Both the position numbers and the translations under genes were made by a program. A stretch of DNA of 64,000 bases from Altererythrobacter sp. BO-6 (GTDB lineage Bacteria; Pseudomonadota; Alphaproteobacteria; Sphingomonadales; Sphingomonadaceae). The stretch is taken from contig NZ_CP049259.1 of assembly GCF_011047315.1 (NCBI RefSeq), positions 2,399,001 through 2,463,000 of the forward strand, given 5' to 3'. Below, piece by piece: positions 16,566 through 25,588 of this stretch; position 1 is the stretch's first letter; each line of letters starts with the position of its first letter. Under the pieces are notes generated by a model. It was not told the origin of the DNA. It searched no databases and saw only the letters and a program-made list of their open reading frames with translations.

Positions 16566-16579
16566 CTACTCCTCAGTAG
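16566..16579. promoter_or_regulatory. inverted repeat CTACT-N4-AGTAG, candidate operator
   Basis: Perfect 5-bp arms with a 4-bp spacer, 44 bp upstream of the TonB receptor start. A near copy lies at 27613-27626 between the divergent monooxygenase and racemase genes, which suggests one regulator for both, perhaps the TetR protein encoded at 20142. Confidence 0.4.
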
Positions 16580-16622
16580 AACAATATGCGCGAGCGTCAA
16601 GCTGCCATTGGGGAGAGCGAAA

Positions 16623-18902
16623 ATGGGTTTCACGAAGACAATCGGATTGCGTCTTGGCTCGGCTGTTTCTGTCGAATGTGCAGCTAAAGGGCGGAGCACG
16701 AGAGCGCTTTACTTTGCGGGGGCAGCCTTTGTCGGTCTCGCCAACTCGGGCTCAGCGCTGGCACAGGAAGGCAGTGCGCAGGCCGAGGGTGCAGAACAAG
16801 CAAACGGCAACACGATCATCGTCACTGCGCGTCGCTCTGAAGAATCCCTGTTCGAGATTGGTGCGTCGATTTCAGCGGTTTCGGCCGATTCAATCAGCCC
16901 AGGGCAAATTGAAGATGTTGAGTCGCTTGCTCGTGCGATTCCCAACGTATCTGTCGGTGACCAATTCGGTGTGAATCGCGTTTTCATTCGCGGTATCGGT
17001 ATGACAAGTATCGACCTCGGTGCCGACGGTGCGGTGGCGATGCTTCAGGATGGTGTGATAATCGCGCGGCCGGCAGCTCAGTTGGCAGGCTTTTACGATG
17101 TAGAACGTGTTGAGGTCCTGCGTGGACCGCAAGGCACGCTTTATGGGCGCGGTGCTACTGCCGGCGCGATGAACATCGTGACCAAGAAGCCGACCGAGGA
17201 ACTCGAAGGCTATGTGCGTGCGACCTATGGCAATTACGATGCATTGACCTTGGAAGGCGCGGTGGGCGGCCCTGTATCCGGCGATCAGGTAATGGTTCGC
17301 CTGGCAGGCAAATACGACAAGCGCGATGGCTATGGAGTCAATCTCGTGACTGGCGAAGATGTAGACGATCGCGATGCATTTGCTGTACGCGGGTCGTTGC
17401 TTGCGCGCCTCAGCAGCAACCTCGATCTCACCCTTCAGGCCGAGTATTACCGCGAAGACGACAACAACTACGCCTTCCACTATTTTGGTCCAACAGTTGC
17501 TCCTGAAAACGCTCTGGGATCGGTTCTAGGTGGCGATACGATCATCACATATTACGAGGCTCTGGGAGAGAAGCCGAATTTCAGGAATGGCTTTTCAGAT
17601 CAGGAAGCTATCAATGATCGGAAGGGCTACAACTTCACTGGTGAGCTGAACCTCGACGCGGGAGACTGGAACGTCAAGTCGATCACATCATATCGTTACT
17701 TTGACCGGTTTCAACGAGACGACCTCGATGCGTCCGACGTGAACATGTTCGGCCAGAACAATTACTACGAAACTTCCAAAACCTTCAGTCAGGAATTCGT
17801 AGCGAATTACGACGGACCTGGTTTTGATCTCCTACTCGGAGCCATGTACTTCCATGAAGATCTGTTCGGTCAAGTCTTGGTTCCGTTGACCAATCTTGGA
17901 CTCCTCTTTGGCCTTCCGGCTGATACATTCGACGATCAGGCCTACAACCAGGAAGGCGACGTCACCATCGACGCATACGGCCTCTTCGCACAGGGGACTG
18001 TTGATCTCAGCGATCGCCTCAAGGCTACATTCGGAGGACGGCTGAGCTATGAAAAGCGAAGGGGCACCGGATCATTCGAGTTTCTCGGTGTTGTCCCGAC
18101 CGACAGGGCCAAGAGCTGGACTGCCTTTACGCCAACCTTCTCGCTCGAATATCAGGCCAGTGATTCCACACTGCTTTACGCTTCGGTTACCCGCGGGTTC
18201 AAGTCCGGCGTGATCAACGTCGGTTCGCAGAACGAAGTGATCAATCCGGAGTTCGTATGGGGTTATGAAGCGGGCGTGAAGACAGCGGTAGGACGGCTTT
18301 TTGAAGGTAGCCTTGCCGCATTCTATCTCGATTACACCGACCTCCAGGTGGGCTTTGTTGATGCCTCGAGCGTGGTAACAACCGTTAACGCGGCATCCGC
18401 GCGCAATTATGGCCTTGAACTCGAAATGCGCGCCCGTCCGGCGCCGGGCCTGACGCTTGAATTCTTCGGCACCTATCTCAATGCCAAGTACAAGGACTTC
18501 GTGAACGGTGACTATCGTCAGGGTTTTGCTCAGGTCGATCTGTCCGGCAATCGGTTGCAGAATGCGCCGGAGTTCTCTGCCCGAGGCGCGATCAGCTATG
18601 ACTGGGTCATGGCGAACGATAGTCGGATCACAGTACGCAGTGACGTGAACTGGCAGGACCGCGTCTTCTTCACAGAGTTTAACAACGATGACGCCACCCA
18701 GCCTGCACACGCAATATGGAACGCGGGAATTGGCTATGCATCCCCAGGCGAAAAATACACGGTTGATCTCTGGGTCAGGAACATCACAGACGAGTTGGTG
18801 ATCGCGAACAACATCATTACTGCACCGCTCTACAACAGTGTACGCGTTGGCTCGCTTGCTCCGCCGCGCACTTACGGTGTGACCGTCGGTGTGAATTTCT
18901 GA
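16623..18902 (+). CDS. TonB-dependent outer-membrane receptor
   Basis: 759 residues. A signal region ends near LANSGSALAQ, followed by a TonB-box-like NTIIVTARR, a plug domain with IRGIGM, VEVLRGPQGTLYGRGATAGAMNIVTKKP, and a long beta-barrel ending in aromatic VGVNF. The FecA-type N-terminal signalling domain is absent. ATG 16623 with GGGGAGAGCG upstream. As the first cargo gene before the Fe-ADH, TetR and CoA-ligase genes it probably imports the substrate of the island pathway; sphingomonads commonly use such receptors for organic substrates. A siderophore role cannot be excluded. Confidence 0.9.
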   Translation: MGFTKTIGLRLGSAVSVECAAKGRSTRALYFAGAAFVGLANSGSALAQEGSAQAEGAEQANGNTIIVTARRSEESLFEIGASISAVSADSISPGQIEDVESLARAIPNVSVGDQFGVNRVFIRGIGMTSIDLGADGAVAMLQDGVIIARPAAQLAGFYDVERVEVLRGPQGTLYGRGATAGAMNIVTKKPTEELEGYVRATYGNYDALTLEGAVGGPVSGDQVMVRLAGKYDKRDGYGVNLVTGEDVDDRDAFAVRGSLLARLSSNLDLTLQAEYYREDDNNYAFHYFGPTVAPENALGSVLGGDTIITYYEALGEKPNFRNGFSDQEAINDRKGYNFTGELNLDAGDWNVKSITSYRYFDRFQRDDLDASDVNMFGQNNYYETSKTFSQEFVANYDGPGFDLLLGAMYFHEDLFGQVLVPLTNLGLLFGLPADTFDDQAYNQEGDVTIDAYGLFAQGTVDLSDRLKATFGGRLSYEKRRGTGSFEFLGVVPTDRAKSWTAFTPTFSLEYQASDSTLLYASVTRGFKSGVINVGSQNEVINPEFVWGYEAGVKTAVGRLFEGSLAAFYLDYTDLQVGFVDASSVVTTVNAASARNYGLELEMRARPAPGLTLEFFGTYLNAKYKDFVNGDYRQGFAQVDLSGNRLQNAPEFSARGAISYDWVMANDSRITVRSDVNWQDRVFFTEFNNDDATQPAHAIWNAGIGYASPGEKYTVDLWVRNITDELVIANNIITAPLYNSVRVGSLAPPRTYGVTVGVNF

Positions 18903-18923
18903 CAGCCATTTGGAGGCCAAGAC

Positions 18924-20096
18924 ATGCGCGCAAGCGAGGTTATTTTAACGAGGACGGAGAAAGTCAGCCTTGGTGTTCCTGCAGCGAAGGCGGTCGCGAC
19001 AGAAGCCGAGAGACTTGGGGCTGAGCGGGTCTTCGTTCTGGCGGGTCGTACGCTGGCAAGGGATACCGACGAAGTTAGCAGAATTGAAAAGGCACTTGGG
19101 TCGCGGCATGTAGCAACGCACACTGGCATAAGGCCTCACGGACCTCGCGAAGATGTGCTCGCGGCTGCGAACCATGCTAGGGAAGTCGATACTGATCTGG
19201 TGATTACGGTAGGCGGCGGATCTGTTACAGACGCTGGACAGGTAATGCTGCTTTGTCTGAAGCATAATTTCAACAGCGTTGACGATTTCGAACCATACCA
19301 TACCTCGGTTGACGAGGATGGAAACATGGTTCTCCCCGAGTTTGAAGGGCCTGACATCCCGATAATCTGCGTCCCGACCACACTTTCTGGTGGGGAGTTC
19401 AATCCGCTCTCGGGCGCGACTGATACGGCGATCAAGCAGAAGCAGGCTTATACACATCCGGCTATGGCACCGGTGTCTGTGGTTCTGGATCCCGCGATTA
19501 CAATACATACACCCGAATGGCTGTGGCTCTCTACTGGCGTCCGGGCTGTCGATCATGCAACTGAAGCCCTCAGTTCTCTCCTGTCGAATGCCTTCTTCGA
19601 TGGAATGGCTGAAAGTGCGTTGCGGCTGCTTTCCGAGGGCTTGCCCCGGGTAAAAGCCGACCCCTCCGACCTTGAAGCCCGTCTCAATTGTCAGGTAGGT
19701 GCGTGGCAGTCGATGATCCCGATCGTTGGCGGTGCACCAATGGGGGCCAGCCATGCGATTGGCCACGTTCTGGGGGGCACTTGCGACGTCTCACATGGGC
19801 ATACATCATGCGTGATGGCTCCATATGTCCAGGCGTGGAACAGTTTGGTCAACGCAGAGAGGCAGACGAGGATTAGTGCAGCACTTGGAGATCCCAACAG
19901 GCCCGCCTCTGAATTGCTTGACTCGCTCATCCGCGGTCTTGGCATGCCCCGGACCCTGCAAGAGGTAGGAGTGGATGAAAGCCAGTTCCCGCTTATTGCC
20001 GAGTATACTCTGGAAGACATGTGGGGAAGAACCAATCCGCGCCCGATCCGGAACGCCGATGATGTTATAGAGGTTCTTCGACTTGCGCTCGGTTAA
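18924..20096 (+). CDS. iron-containing alcohol dehydrogenase / maleylacetate reductase-like
   Basis: 390 residues. The NAD(P) site is VITVGGGSVTDAGQ (93-106) and CVPTTLSGGEF follows. Metal-ligand segments are TGVRAVDHATEA (204-214), MGASHAIGHVLGG and VSHGHTSCVM. The Asp usually found in GxDALxHA is Arg207 here, while H211 and the two downstream His segments remain. This variation fits the maleylacetate-reductase-like side of the family more than classical Fe-ADHs. It follows the TonB receptor by 21 bp with GGAGG before the ATG. Expected role: NAD(P)H-linked oxidoreduction of an alcohol, ketone or maleylacetate-like enoate. Confidence 0.85.
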   Translation: MRASEVILTRTEKVSLGVPAAKAVATEAERLGAERVFVLAGRTLARDTDEVSRIEKALGSRHVATHTGIRPHGPREDVLAAANHAREVDTDLVITVGGGSVTDAGQVMLLCLKHNFNSVDDFEPYHTSVDEDGNMVLPEFEGPDIPIICVPTTLSGGEFNPLSGATDTAIKQKQAYTHPAMAPVSVVLDPAITIHTPEWLWLSTGVRAVDHATEALSSLLSNAFFDGMAESALRLLSEGLPRVKADPSDLEARLNCQVGAWQSMIPIVGGAPMGASHAIGHVLGGTCDVSHGHTSCVMAPYVQAWNSLVNAERQTRISAALGDPNRPASELLDSLIRGLGMPRTLQEVGVDESQFPLIAEYTLEDMWGRTNPRPIRNADDVIEVLRLALG

Positions 20097-20141
20097 AGGG
20101 CGCATCCATGTGCGGCCCTACAAGCCAAAAGAGCAGATCGA

Positions 20142-20786
20142 ATGACTACCGCAGCTAGACGCAAGAGCACTTCAATCCGCAAGGAGATCGCCGCATTCAA
20201 GCGCCAGCGCATCCTTGAGGTGGCGAGCGAGCTCTTCGCGCGCCATGGATATGAATTGACCACGCTTGATGAGGTGGCTGCGAGGATCGAAGTTACAAAG
20301 CCGTTCATCTATTCCTATTACCGGAACAAGGGCGAGTTACTTCGCGAGATCTGCGAGCGGGGAATTCGCAAATCAACTGAAGCACTCGATGAAGTCATGG
20401 CGAGGCCTGCCTCACCAACTGACCAACTCCATCGTATTGTCCGCAGCGTCGGTCGGATTATCGTGGAGAACCGTGATTATATCGCAGTCTACCAGGCGGA
20501 AGAGAAGAACCTCTTGCCCGAAGACGCAAAACATATCCGTGAAATGCGACATGAATTTGATCTCAAGCTTACAGGCCTGCTCGAACGCGGACAGGAAGCG
20601 GGCGAGTTCGAAATCCAGCACGCTCAGCGCTCAGCACTCTGGATTGGCGGCCTGCTGACTTGGATCGCCAACTGGTACCATGAGGGGGGCAAGTGGTCTG
20701 CTGACGAGATCATTGAGGATGCGGTTTATACGATCGACAAGATCGTGATGCCGCTTGGTGAGTCGCCTCGAAAGGTAAACAGATGA
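20142..20786 (+). CDS. TetR-family transcriptional regulator
   Basis: 214 residues. The N-terminal HTH (RQRILEVASELFARHGYELTTL, then VAARIEVTKPFIYSYYRNKGELLREI) is classical TetR. The C-terminal ligand domain includes a TetR_C-like segment with AALWIGG-type SALWIGGLLTWIANWYHEGG. It overlaps the downstream acyl-CoA ligase by 4 bp. Regulators of this kind in acyl-CoA operons often respond to acyl-CoA ligands. It may bind the shared inverted repeats at 16566 and 27613 (inference). Confidence 0.88.
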   Translation: MTTAARRKSTSIRKEIAAFKRQRILEVASELFARHGYELTTLDEVAARIEVTKPFIYSYYRNKGELLREICERGIRKSTEALDEVMARPASPTDQLHRIVRSVGRIIVENRDYIAVYQAEEKNLLPEDAKHIREMRHEFDLKLTGLLERGQEAGEFEIQHAQRSALWIGGLLTWIANWYHEGGKWSADEIIEDAVYTIDKIVMPLGESPRKVNR

Positions 20787-22405
20787 GCGATTTCCCTGCA
20801 CATGGGCATAGCGACCCGCGCGTACCCTCGCGCGAGACGTGTGTAACGCGCTATCTAATCGACCGCTGGGCGCAGGACCGGCCAGACCAGGTCTATGCGT
20901 TGTTCGAAGACGGCTCTAGCTGGACCTATTTCGAACTCAGGGAACGTGTCGTGCAACTCGCGGCCGGGCTGCAGGAGTTGGGAGTCGCACAAGGAGAGCA
21001 TGTCGCGCTGTGGATGCCAAGCGATCGCGACGCCTTGCTTGCCTTTCATGCTGTCAATTACCTTGGCGCGGTCTTCGTCCCTTTCAACACAGCCTACAAG
21101 GGCGCACTGCTCGAGCATGTCCTGAACAACAGCGACGCTAGACTGCTGATTTGTCATGCAAGCCTTGTTGCCCGACTGAATGACGTCGATCGAGCCAAGC
21201 TCGAGCAGCTTGTTGTTGCAGGGGATTTCGACGGTGATGCGCCATTATCGGTTGCGCTTTGGAGCGACGTGGTCGCATCCCGCCACCAGCTGCAAGATCC
21301 GGCTCGTCCGATCGAACCTTGGGATAGCCAGTCGATCATCTATACTTCGGGGACAACCGGGCCGTCGAAGGGTGTGCTCTCGTCCTATTTGCATCTCTAT
21401 ACCAACGCCGGGCCGGACGGCTGGCCGTTTGTACGTGGGGATGACCGGTTCCTCGTCAACATGCCGATTTTTCACATCGGAGGTACTGGACTTCCATTCA
21501 ACATGCTTGCGCGTGGCGGTTCGATCGCGCTGATGGAAAATTTCTCGACCGAAACCTTTTGGCAATTCGTTCGAGAGACCGAGTGCACGGTCATTTTCCT
21601 GCTTGGCGTGATGGCGACCTTTCTGTTGAAGCGGGAGCCCGCTGATACCGATCGCGATCATAGCGTCCGGCTGGCCTTCATGGTGCCGCTGACCGAAAGC
21701 GCCACCGAATTTCATGAGCGGTTCGGGATCGACGTCTATTCGATCTTCAATATGACAGAGGTCTCCACCCCGACCTTCACCGAGCCGAACCCCACCAAGC
21801 TTGGCACTTGTGGCAAGCCGCGACCCGGCGTCGAAGTACGCTTGGTCGATAAGAACGACTGCGAGGTCGCGGTGGGCGAAGTGGGCGAGATGATCGTTCG
21901 TACGGATCGCCCGTGGGGCATGAACAGCGGCTATTATAAGAATCCCGAAGCGACTGCCGAGGCATGGCGCAACGGCTGGTTCCATACGGGTGATGCCTTT
22001 CGCAGGGATGCTGACGGCTATTTCTACTTCGTGGACCGGGTCAAGGATGCGATCCGCCGCCGCGGCGAGAACATCTCCTCGTTCGAGGTCGAAAGCCAGA
22101 TCGCCGCACACCCGTCTGTTCGTGAAGCAGCTGTGATCGGGGTTCCGAGCGAGTTTTCCGAGGACGAAGTGATGGTGGTCGTTGCACCGGTCGATGGGCA
22201 CACAATCGAACTCGAAGTGCTGTTCGAATTTGCCGCAGAGCGGCTGCCCTACTTCATGGTGCCACGATACTTTCGGATCATGGATGAATTGCCCAAGACG
22301 CCCACTGCGAAAGTGCAAAAGGCCAAGCTGCGCGAAGACGGTGTGACGGACGATACGTGGGATCGCGAAAGGGCCGGATTGCGGCTCAAGCGGGAGAAAT
22401 TTTGA
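20783..22405 (+). CDS. AMP-forming acyl-CoA synthetase
   Basis: 540 residues of the ANL superfamily. The phosphate-binding loop is IIYTSGTTGPSKGVLSS; FNMTEVSTPTF is the A5-like motif, FHTGDAFRRDADGYFYFVDRVKDAIRRRGENIS gives the A7/A8 hinge (quoted in pieces from 454 to 490), and the catalytic Lys lies in TPTAKVQKAKL. It resembles CaiC/long-chain or crotonobetaine-type ligases. Coupled to the TetR gene by ATGA. Expected role: activation of the acid made by the island's oxidative enzymes to its CoA thioester. Substrate unknown. Confidence 0.9.
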   Translation: MSDFPAHGHSDPRVPSRETCVTRYLIDRWAQDRPDQVYALFEDGSSWTYFELRERVVQLAAGLQELGVAQGEHVALWMPSDRDALLAFHAVNYLGAVFVPFNTAYKGALLEHVLNNSDARLLICHASLVARLNDVDRAKLEQLVVAGDFDGDAPLSVALWSDVVASRHQLQDPARPIEPWDSQSIIYTSGTTGPSKGVLSSYLHLYTNAGPDGWPFVRGDDRFLVNMPIFHIGGTGLPFNMLARGGSIALMENFSTETFWQFVRETECTVIFLLGVMATFLLKREPADTDRDHSVRLAFMVPLTESATEFHERFGIDVYSIFNMTEVSTPTFTEPNPTKLGTCGKPRPGVEVRLVDKNDCEVAVGEVGEMIVRTDRPWGMNSGYYKNPEATAEAWRNGWFHTGDAFRRDADGYFYFVDRVKDAIRRRGENISSFEVESQIAAHPSVREAAVIGVPSEFSEDEVMVVVAPVDGHTIELEVLFEFAAERLPYFMVPRYFRIMDELPKTPTAKVQKAKLREDGVTDDTWDRERAGLRLKREKF

Positions 22406-22458
22406 GGCCAGTCGCTTGAGAGGGCACGGCACCCAATTCGCATTTGAAGGACCACCAG

Positions 22459-23349
22459 ATGGAACCCTTTTTTCAGGTCGGCAATCACAAGGTCTATCGT
22501 GCGGAGGAATGGCAAGGTGGGTTTGCCCCGCCACAGGATCTCTTCGCTGAATTCGACCCGACGGTGTTCAATGATTTCGCGGCAGGGTTAGAGCCAGACT
22601 ATTACAGGGACGGTGTAATCTATGCCTTCCTTCAAAGCTGGGTGATTGCGACAGAAACCGGAAATATCCTGATCGATACCGGAGCGGGGAACGGCAAGGA
22701 GCGGCCGAATATCCCGGTGTTTGGCAAGCTCGACACACCCTTTCTCCAGCACCTCAGCGATGCGGGTTTCTCTCCGGACAGGATCGACAAGGTCTTTTGC
22801 ACCCATCTCCATATCGACCATGTTGGCTGGAACACAGTTCTGGAAAATCGGCGCTGGATCCCGACATTCCCCAACGCGACCTACTTCTTCCCACGCATTG
22901 ACAATAAGTTCTGGAACCCGGCCGGCCCGTACTATGCCGGGATGAACGGCGCGGCCGTAAACGCGAATGTTTATGAGGACAGCGTGTTGCCGGTGATCGA
23001 AGCGGGCCAAGCAGTATTCGTCGATGATGGCGACGAGATTGCGCCTGGAATGATTGCCCGGGCTGCGCCCGGTCACACACCCGGGCAGATGGTGCTGGAA
23101 GTGACCGACGGCAACGATGTGGCGATGTTTACGGGCGATATTCTGCATCATCCCATTCAAATCTACCGTCCTGACTGGAACAGTGTCTATTGCGAGGATC
23201 GCCGGCTGGCGTCGAGCACGCGTCATGCTGTGCTGGAGCGTGCCTGCCGGATAGGTGCCCGAATTGTCCCAGCCCACTTTGGCGGCGCTCACACCACTTT
23301 CGTCGAGCGAAGCGGCACGGGCTTTTGCCCACGATTTCCGACCGACTAG
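22459..23349 (+). CDS. metallo-beta-lactamase-fold hydrolase (lactonase-like)
   Basis: 296 residues. The zinc motif HxHxDH is THLHIDHVGW (H116, H118, D120, H121), with further ligands in PGHTPGQM, TGDILHH and PAHFGG. The segment order and the preceding LIDTGAGNGKERP resemble AttM/AHL-lactonase-like and related lactone hydrolases rather than beta-lactamases. ATG 22459 follows GAAGGACC. Placed two genes before a P450 and near a Baeyer-Villiger-type monooxygenase, it is a good candidate for opening a lactone or ester product. That role is inference; the fold also serves thioesters and quorum signals. Confidence 0.85.
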   Translation: MEPFFQVGNHKVYRAEEWQGGFAPPQDLFAEFDPTVFNDFAAGLEPDYYRDGVIYAFLQSWVIATETGNILIDTGAGNGKERPNIPVFGKLDTPFLQHLSDAGFSPDRIDKVFCTHLHIDHVGWNTVLENRRWIPTFPNATYFFPRIDNKFWNPAGPYYAGMNGAAVNANVYEDSVLPVIEAGQAVFVDDGDEIAPGMIARAAPGHTPGQMVLEVTDGNDVAMFTGDILHHPIQIYRPDWNSVYCEDRRLASSTRHAVLERACRIGARIVPAHFGGAHTTFVERSGTGFCPRFPTD

Positions 23350-23373
23350 ATCTGTGGAGCGAGCAGGAAACCA

Positions 23374-24597
23374 ATGACAAAGGTCAGATCATTCGCACCC
23401 GATGAGCCAGAGATGCGGGCCGATCCCTATCCGGCATTTGCCGAACTGCGCGAACATGACCCCCTGCACCGCTCGGACCTCGGCTATTGGGTCGTCAGTC
23501 GATATGACGATGTTCGCGGGGTCCTCATGAACAGGGATGATTTCGGCCAGGGCGACTTTGTGGAGAATATCCGGCTGTTCTACGGGCCCGATTTCGATGT
23601 CATGGGGCAACCCGCATACAAATGGCTCTCGGAAGTATTCCTGATGCAGGATCCGCCGCATCACACGCGTGTACGGGGATTGGTGACGGGGGCCCTTACC
23701 GCCCGGATCGTGCGCAGCATGGAGCCGCGGATTCGCGCGATCACTGATACACTGATCAATCGTTTCATTGACCATGGACAAGCTGACCTGATCGGTGAAT
23801 TCGCCTACGAACTTCCCGTCCGTGTGATGTGTGACATGTTGGGCGTTGATCCTGCCGATACTCGACTTCCGGCCGTTGTCGACGCGATCAGTAAGAGCTT
23901 CATTGTCTTCGAGGCAAGAGCGCTGACAGAAAGCGAACTGGCCACCGCCAACCAACAGATTCGCGTGCTCCAGGCCTTCTTTGATGAGCTATTCGATCAG
24001 CGGATGAAGGAGCCTCGTGCGGATCTGGCAACAGCACTGGTGCAATCGGGTGGGAAGGAAGACTCGCTTTCGCACGATGAGCTTGTCACCGTAGCAATCG
24101 GGTTGTTCGGTGCTGGGTTTGAAACCACCGCTCACCTGCTCGGTAATGGCCTGTTGTGCTTAAGCAAATTTCCGGATCAATGGCAGCTTCTGGTCGGTGA
24201 TCCGGTCGGCCTGAGTGCGAATGCCGTCGATGAGGTATTGCGTTATGAAAGCTCCTTGATCGCTACCTATCGTACTGCCCTGAGGGAAACACAGGTGCGC
24301 GGTCAGACCATCGAAGCCGGCTCGAAGGTTCTGTGTCTCATCGGAGCGGGCAACCGTGATCCCCGAACCTTCGATCACGCGGATACATTCGACATCCAGC
24401 GCAACGCCCGCAATCATCTCAGCTTCGGCGGCGGCATCCACTTCTGTGCCGGTGCGGAGCTGGCCCGATTGGAAGGTCGTATTGCGTTTGAGCGATTAGC
24501 TACGCGCTTGCCCGGATTAGCTGTGGAGACACGTAACCCCGCCTGGAGAGAGGGCTTTCTGTTCCGGGGAATGGCGACCTTGCCGGGCCGCTGGTGA
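23374..24597 (+). CDS. cytochrome P450
   Basis: 407 residues, soluble bacterial class. The oxygen-activation helix is GLFGAGFETTAHLLGNG, ExxR is in VDEVLRYESS, and the heme ligand is C358 in FGGGIHFCAGAELARLEG. There is no membrane anchor or fused redox domain, and no ferredoxin or ferredoxin reductase gene is seen nearby, so electrons must come from elsewhere. It begins 24 bp after the hydrolase gene and abuts a convergent MDR gene. Expected role: hydroxylation of an unactivated carbon as an early catabolic step. Resembles CYP families acting on terpenoids or steroids only at a general level. Confidence 0.92.
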   Translation: MTKVRSFAPDEPEMRADPYPAFAELREHDPLHRSDLGYWVVSRYDDVRGVLMNRDDFGQGDFVENIRLFYGPDFDVMGQPAYKWLSEVFLMQDPPHHTRVRGLVTGALTARIVRSMEPRIRAITDTLINRFIDHGQADLIGEFAYELPVRVMCDMLGVDPADTRLPAVVDAISKSFIVFEARALTESELATANQQIRVLQAFFDELFDQRMKEPRADLATALVQSGGKEDSLSHDELVTVAIGLFGAGFETTAHLLGNGLLCLSKFPDQWQLLVGDPVGLSANAVDEVLRYESSLIATYRTALRETQVRGQTIEAGSKVLCLIGAGNRDPRTFDHADTFDIQRNARNHLSFGGGIHFCAGAELARLEGRIAFERLATRLPGLAVETRNPAWREGFLFRGMATLPGRW

Positions 24598-25572
24598 TCA
24601 CGGGCAAATGACGACTTTCCCGATACGGCCCGGGTCTGACAAGGCGTCGAATGCGGCAGCTGCATCCGCAAGCGTGTGCCGTGCGGCAACTGTTGGCTCG
24701 ATCCGCCCAGTGCGCGCCAGATCGAGGATGATCGACAGGATCGCTCGGGTTCGCGCTTTGTCAGTTTGCCACAGGTAACGGGCGTCGACGCCAACAAGTG
24801 CGGCAGACTTGAGCAACGGCAAATTGGCGGGCAGACTGGGAATGCCGGTATCCGCCGCAAACCCAACCACAAGGTGACGACCGCGTTTTGCGAGCGAACG
24901 AAAGGCTGGCTCGAACAACGGTCCACCGACCGGATCGAAAACCATGTTGATTCCATGCGGAACTGCTGCATTGAGGTCGGAGCGCCAGTCTTCCCGGCGA
25001 TAGTCAATTGCATGGCGCGCGCCTGATTGTGAGACGAATGCAAGCTTCTCCCTTCCGCTGGCAAGGCCTGCTACCACCGCACTGCTGGCGTTGGCCAGCC
25101 TGACCGCAGCGGAACCGACCCCGCCAGATGCTCCCGTAACCAGGAGCGTTTCGCCGGGCTTCAATTCTCCGCAGTCGAATAATCCGTAGTAGGCTGTCAG
25201 ATAATCGAGCAGGATTGCGGCCGCCTCTGGTGATTCAAGCTCTTCCGGAACCGCGACTGCGTTGTCTTCGGGCACGCAGACGAATTCGGCGAGGCCTCCG
25301 CCAAATTGCCATGCGGCAATTCGCTGCCCAACTCTGAAGCGGGAGTTTGGCTCGACGGCTTCGCAGACCGTACCGACAATCTCGCCACCTGGGATGAAGG
25401 GCAGCTGGGGTTTTACCTGGTACAGGCCTTTCATCACCAGGGGATCAACAAAACCGAGCGATGTCGCTTCGACCTTGATCAATAACTCGCCCGAAGCGGC
25501 GACAGGCCTCTTGATCTCCTCGAGTGCAAAACTGGAAGGGGACCCCAGTGCATGCCCGATGAATGCCTTCAT
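24598..25572 (-). CDS. medium-chain dehydrogenase/reductase, quinone-oxidoreductase-like
   Basis: 324 residues. The N-terminal GroES-like part (PFIPGGEIVGTV) lacks the catalytic zinc Cys/His set and the structural four-Cys lobe, placing it with zinc-free quinone oxidoreductases and enoyl reductases. The NADPH site is LLVTGASGGVGSAAVRLA near residue 150. It is convergent with and directly abuts the P450 and is followed by the monooxygenase on its own strand (16-bp gap), so it is probably the second gene of that operon. Expected role: reduction of an enone or enoyl thioester, or oxidation of an alcohol. Confidence 0.85.
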   Translation of the reverse strand: MKAFIGHALGSPSSFALEEIKRPVAASGELLIKVEATSLGFVDPLVMKGLYQVKPQLPFIPGGEIVGTVCEAVEPNSRFRVGQRIAAWQFGGGLAEFVCVPEDNAVAVPEELESPEAAAILLDYLTAYYGLFDCGELKPGETLLVTGASGGVGSAAVRLANASSAVVAGLASGREKLAFVSQSGARHAIDYRREDWRSDLNAAVPHGINMVFDPVGGPLFEPAFRSLAKRGRHLVVGFAADTGIPSLPANLPLLKSAALVGVDARYLWQTDKARTRAILSIILDLARTGRIEPTVAARHTLADAAAAFDALSDPGRIGKVVICP

Positions 25573-25588
25573 GCGAATGCCCGTCTCA

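Noticed and set aside
23374..24597. A P450 redox partner within the cluster
   Set aside because: Neighbouring proteins were checked for a [2Fe-2S] ferredoxin or FAD reductase pattern and none was seen; the 2Fe-2S protein at 52048 is Bfd, with a different role.
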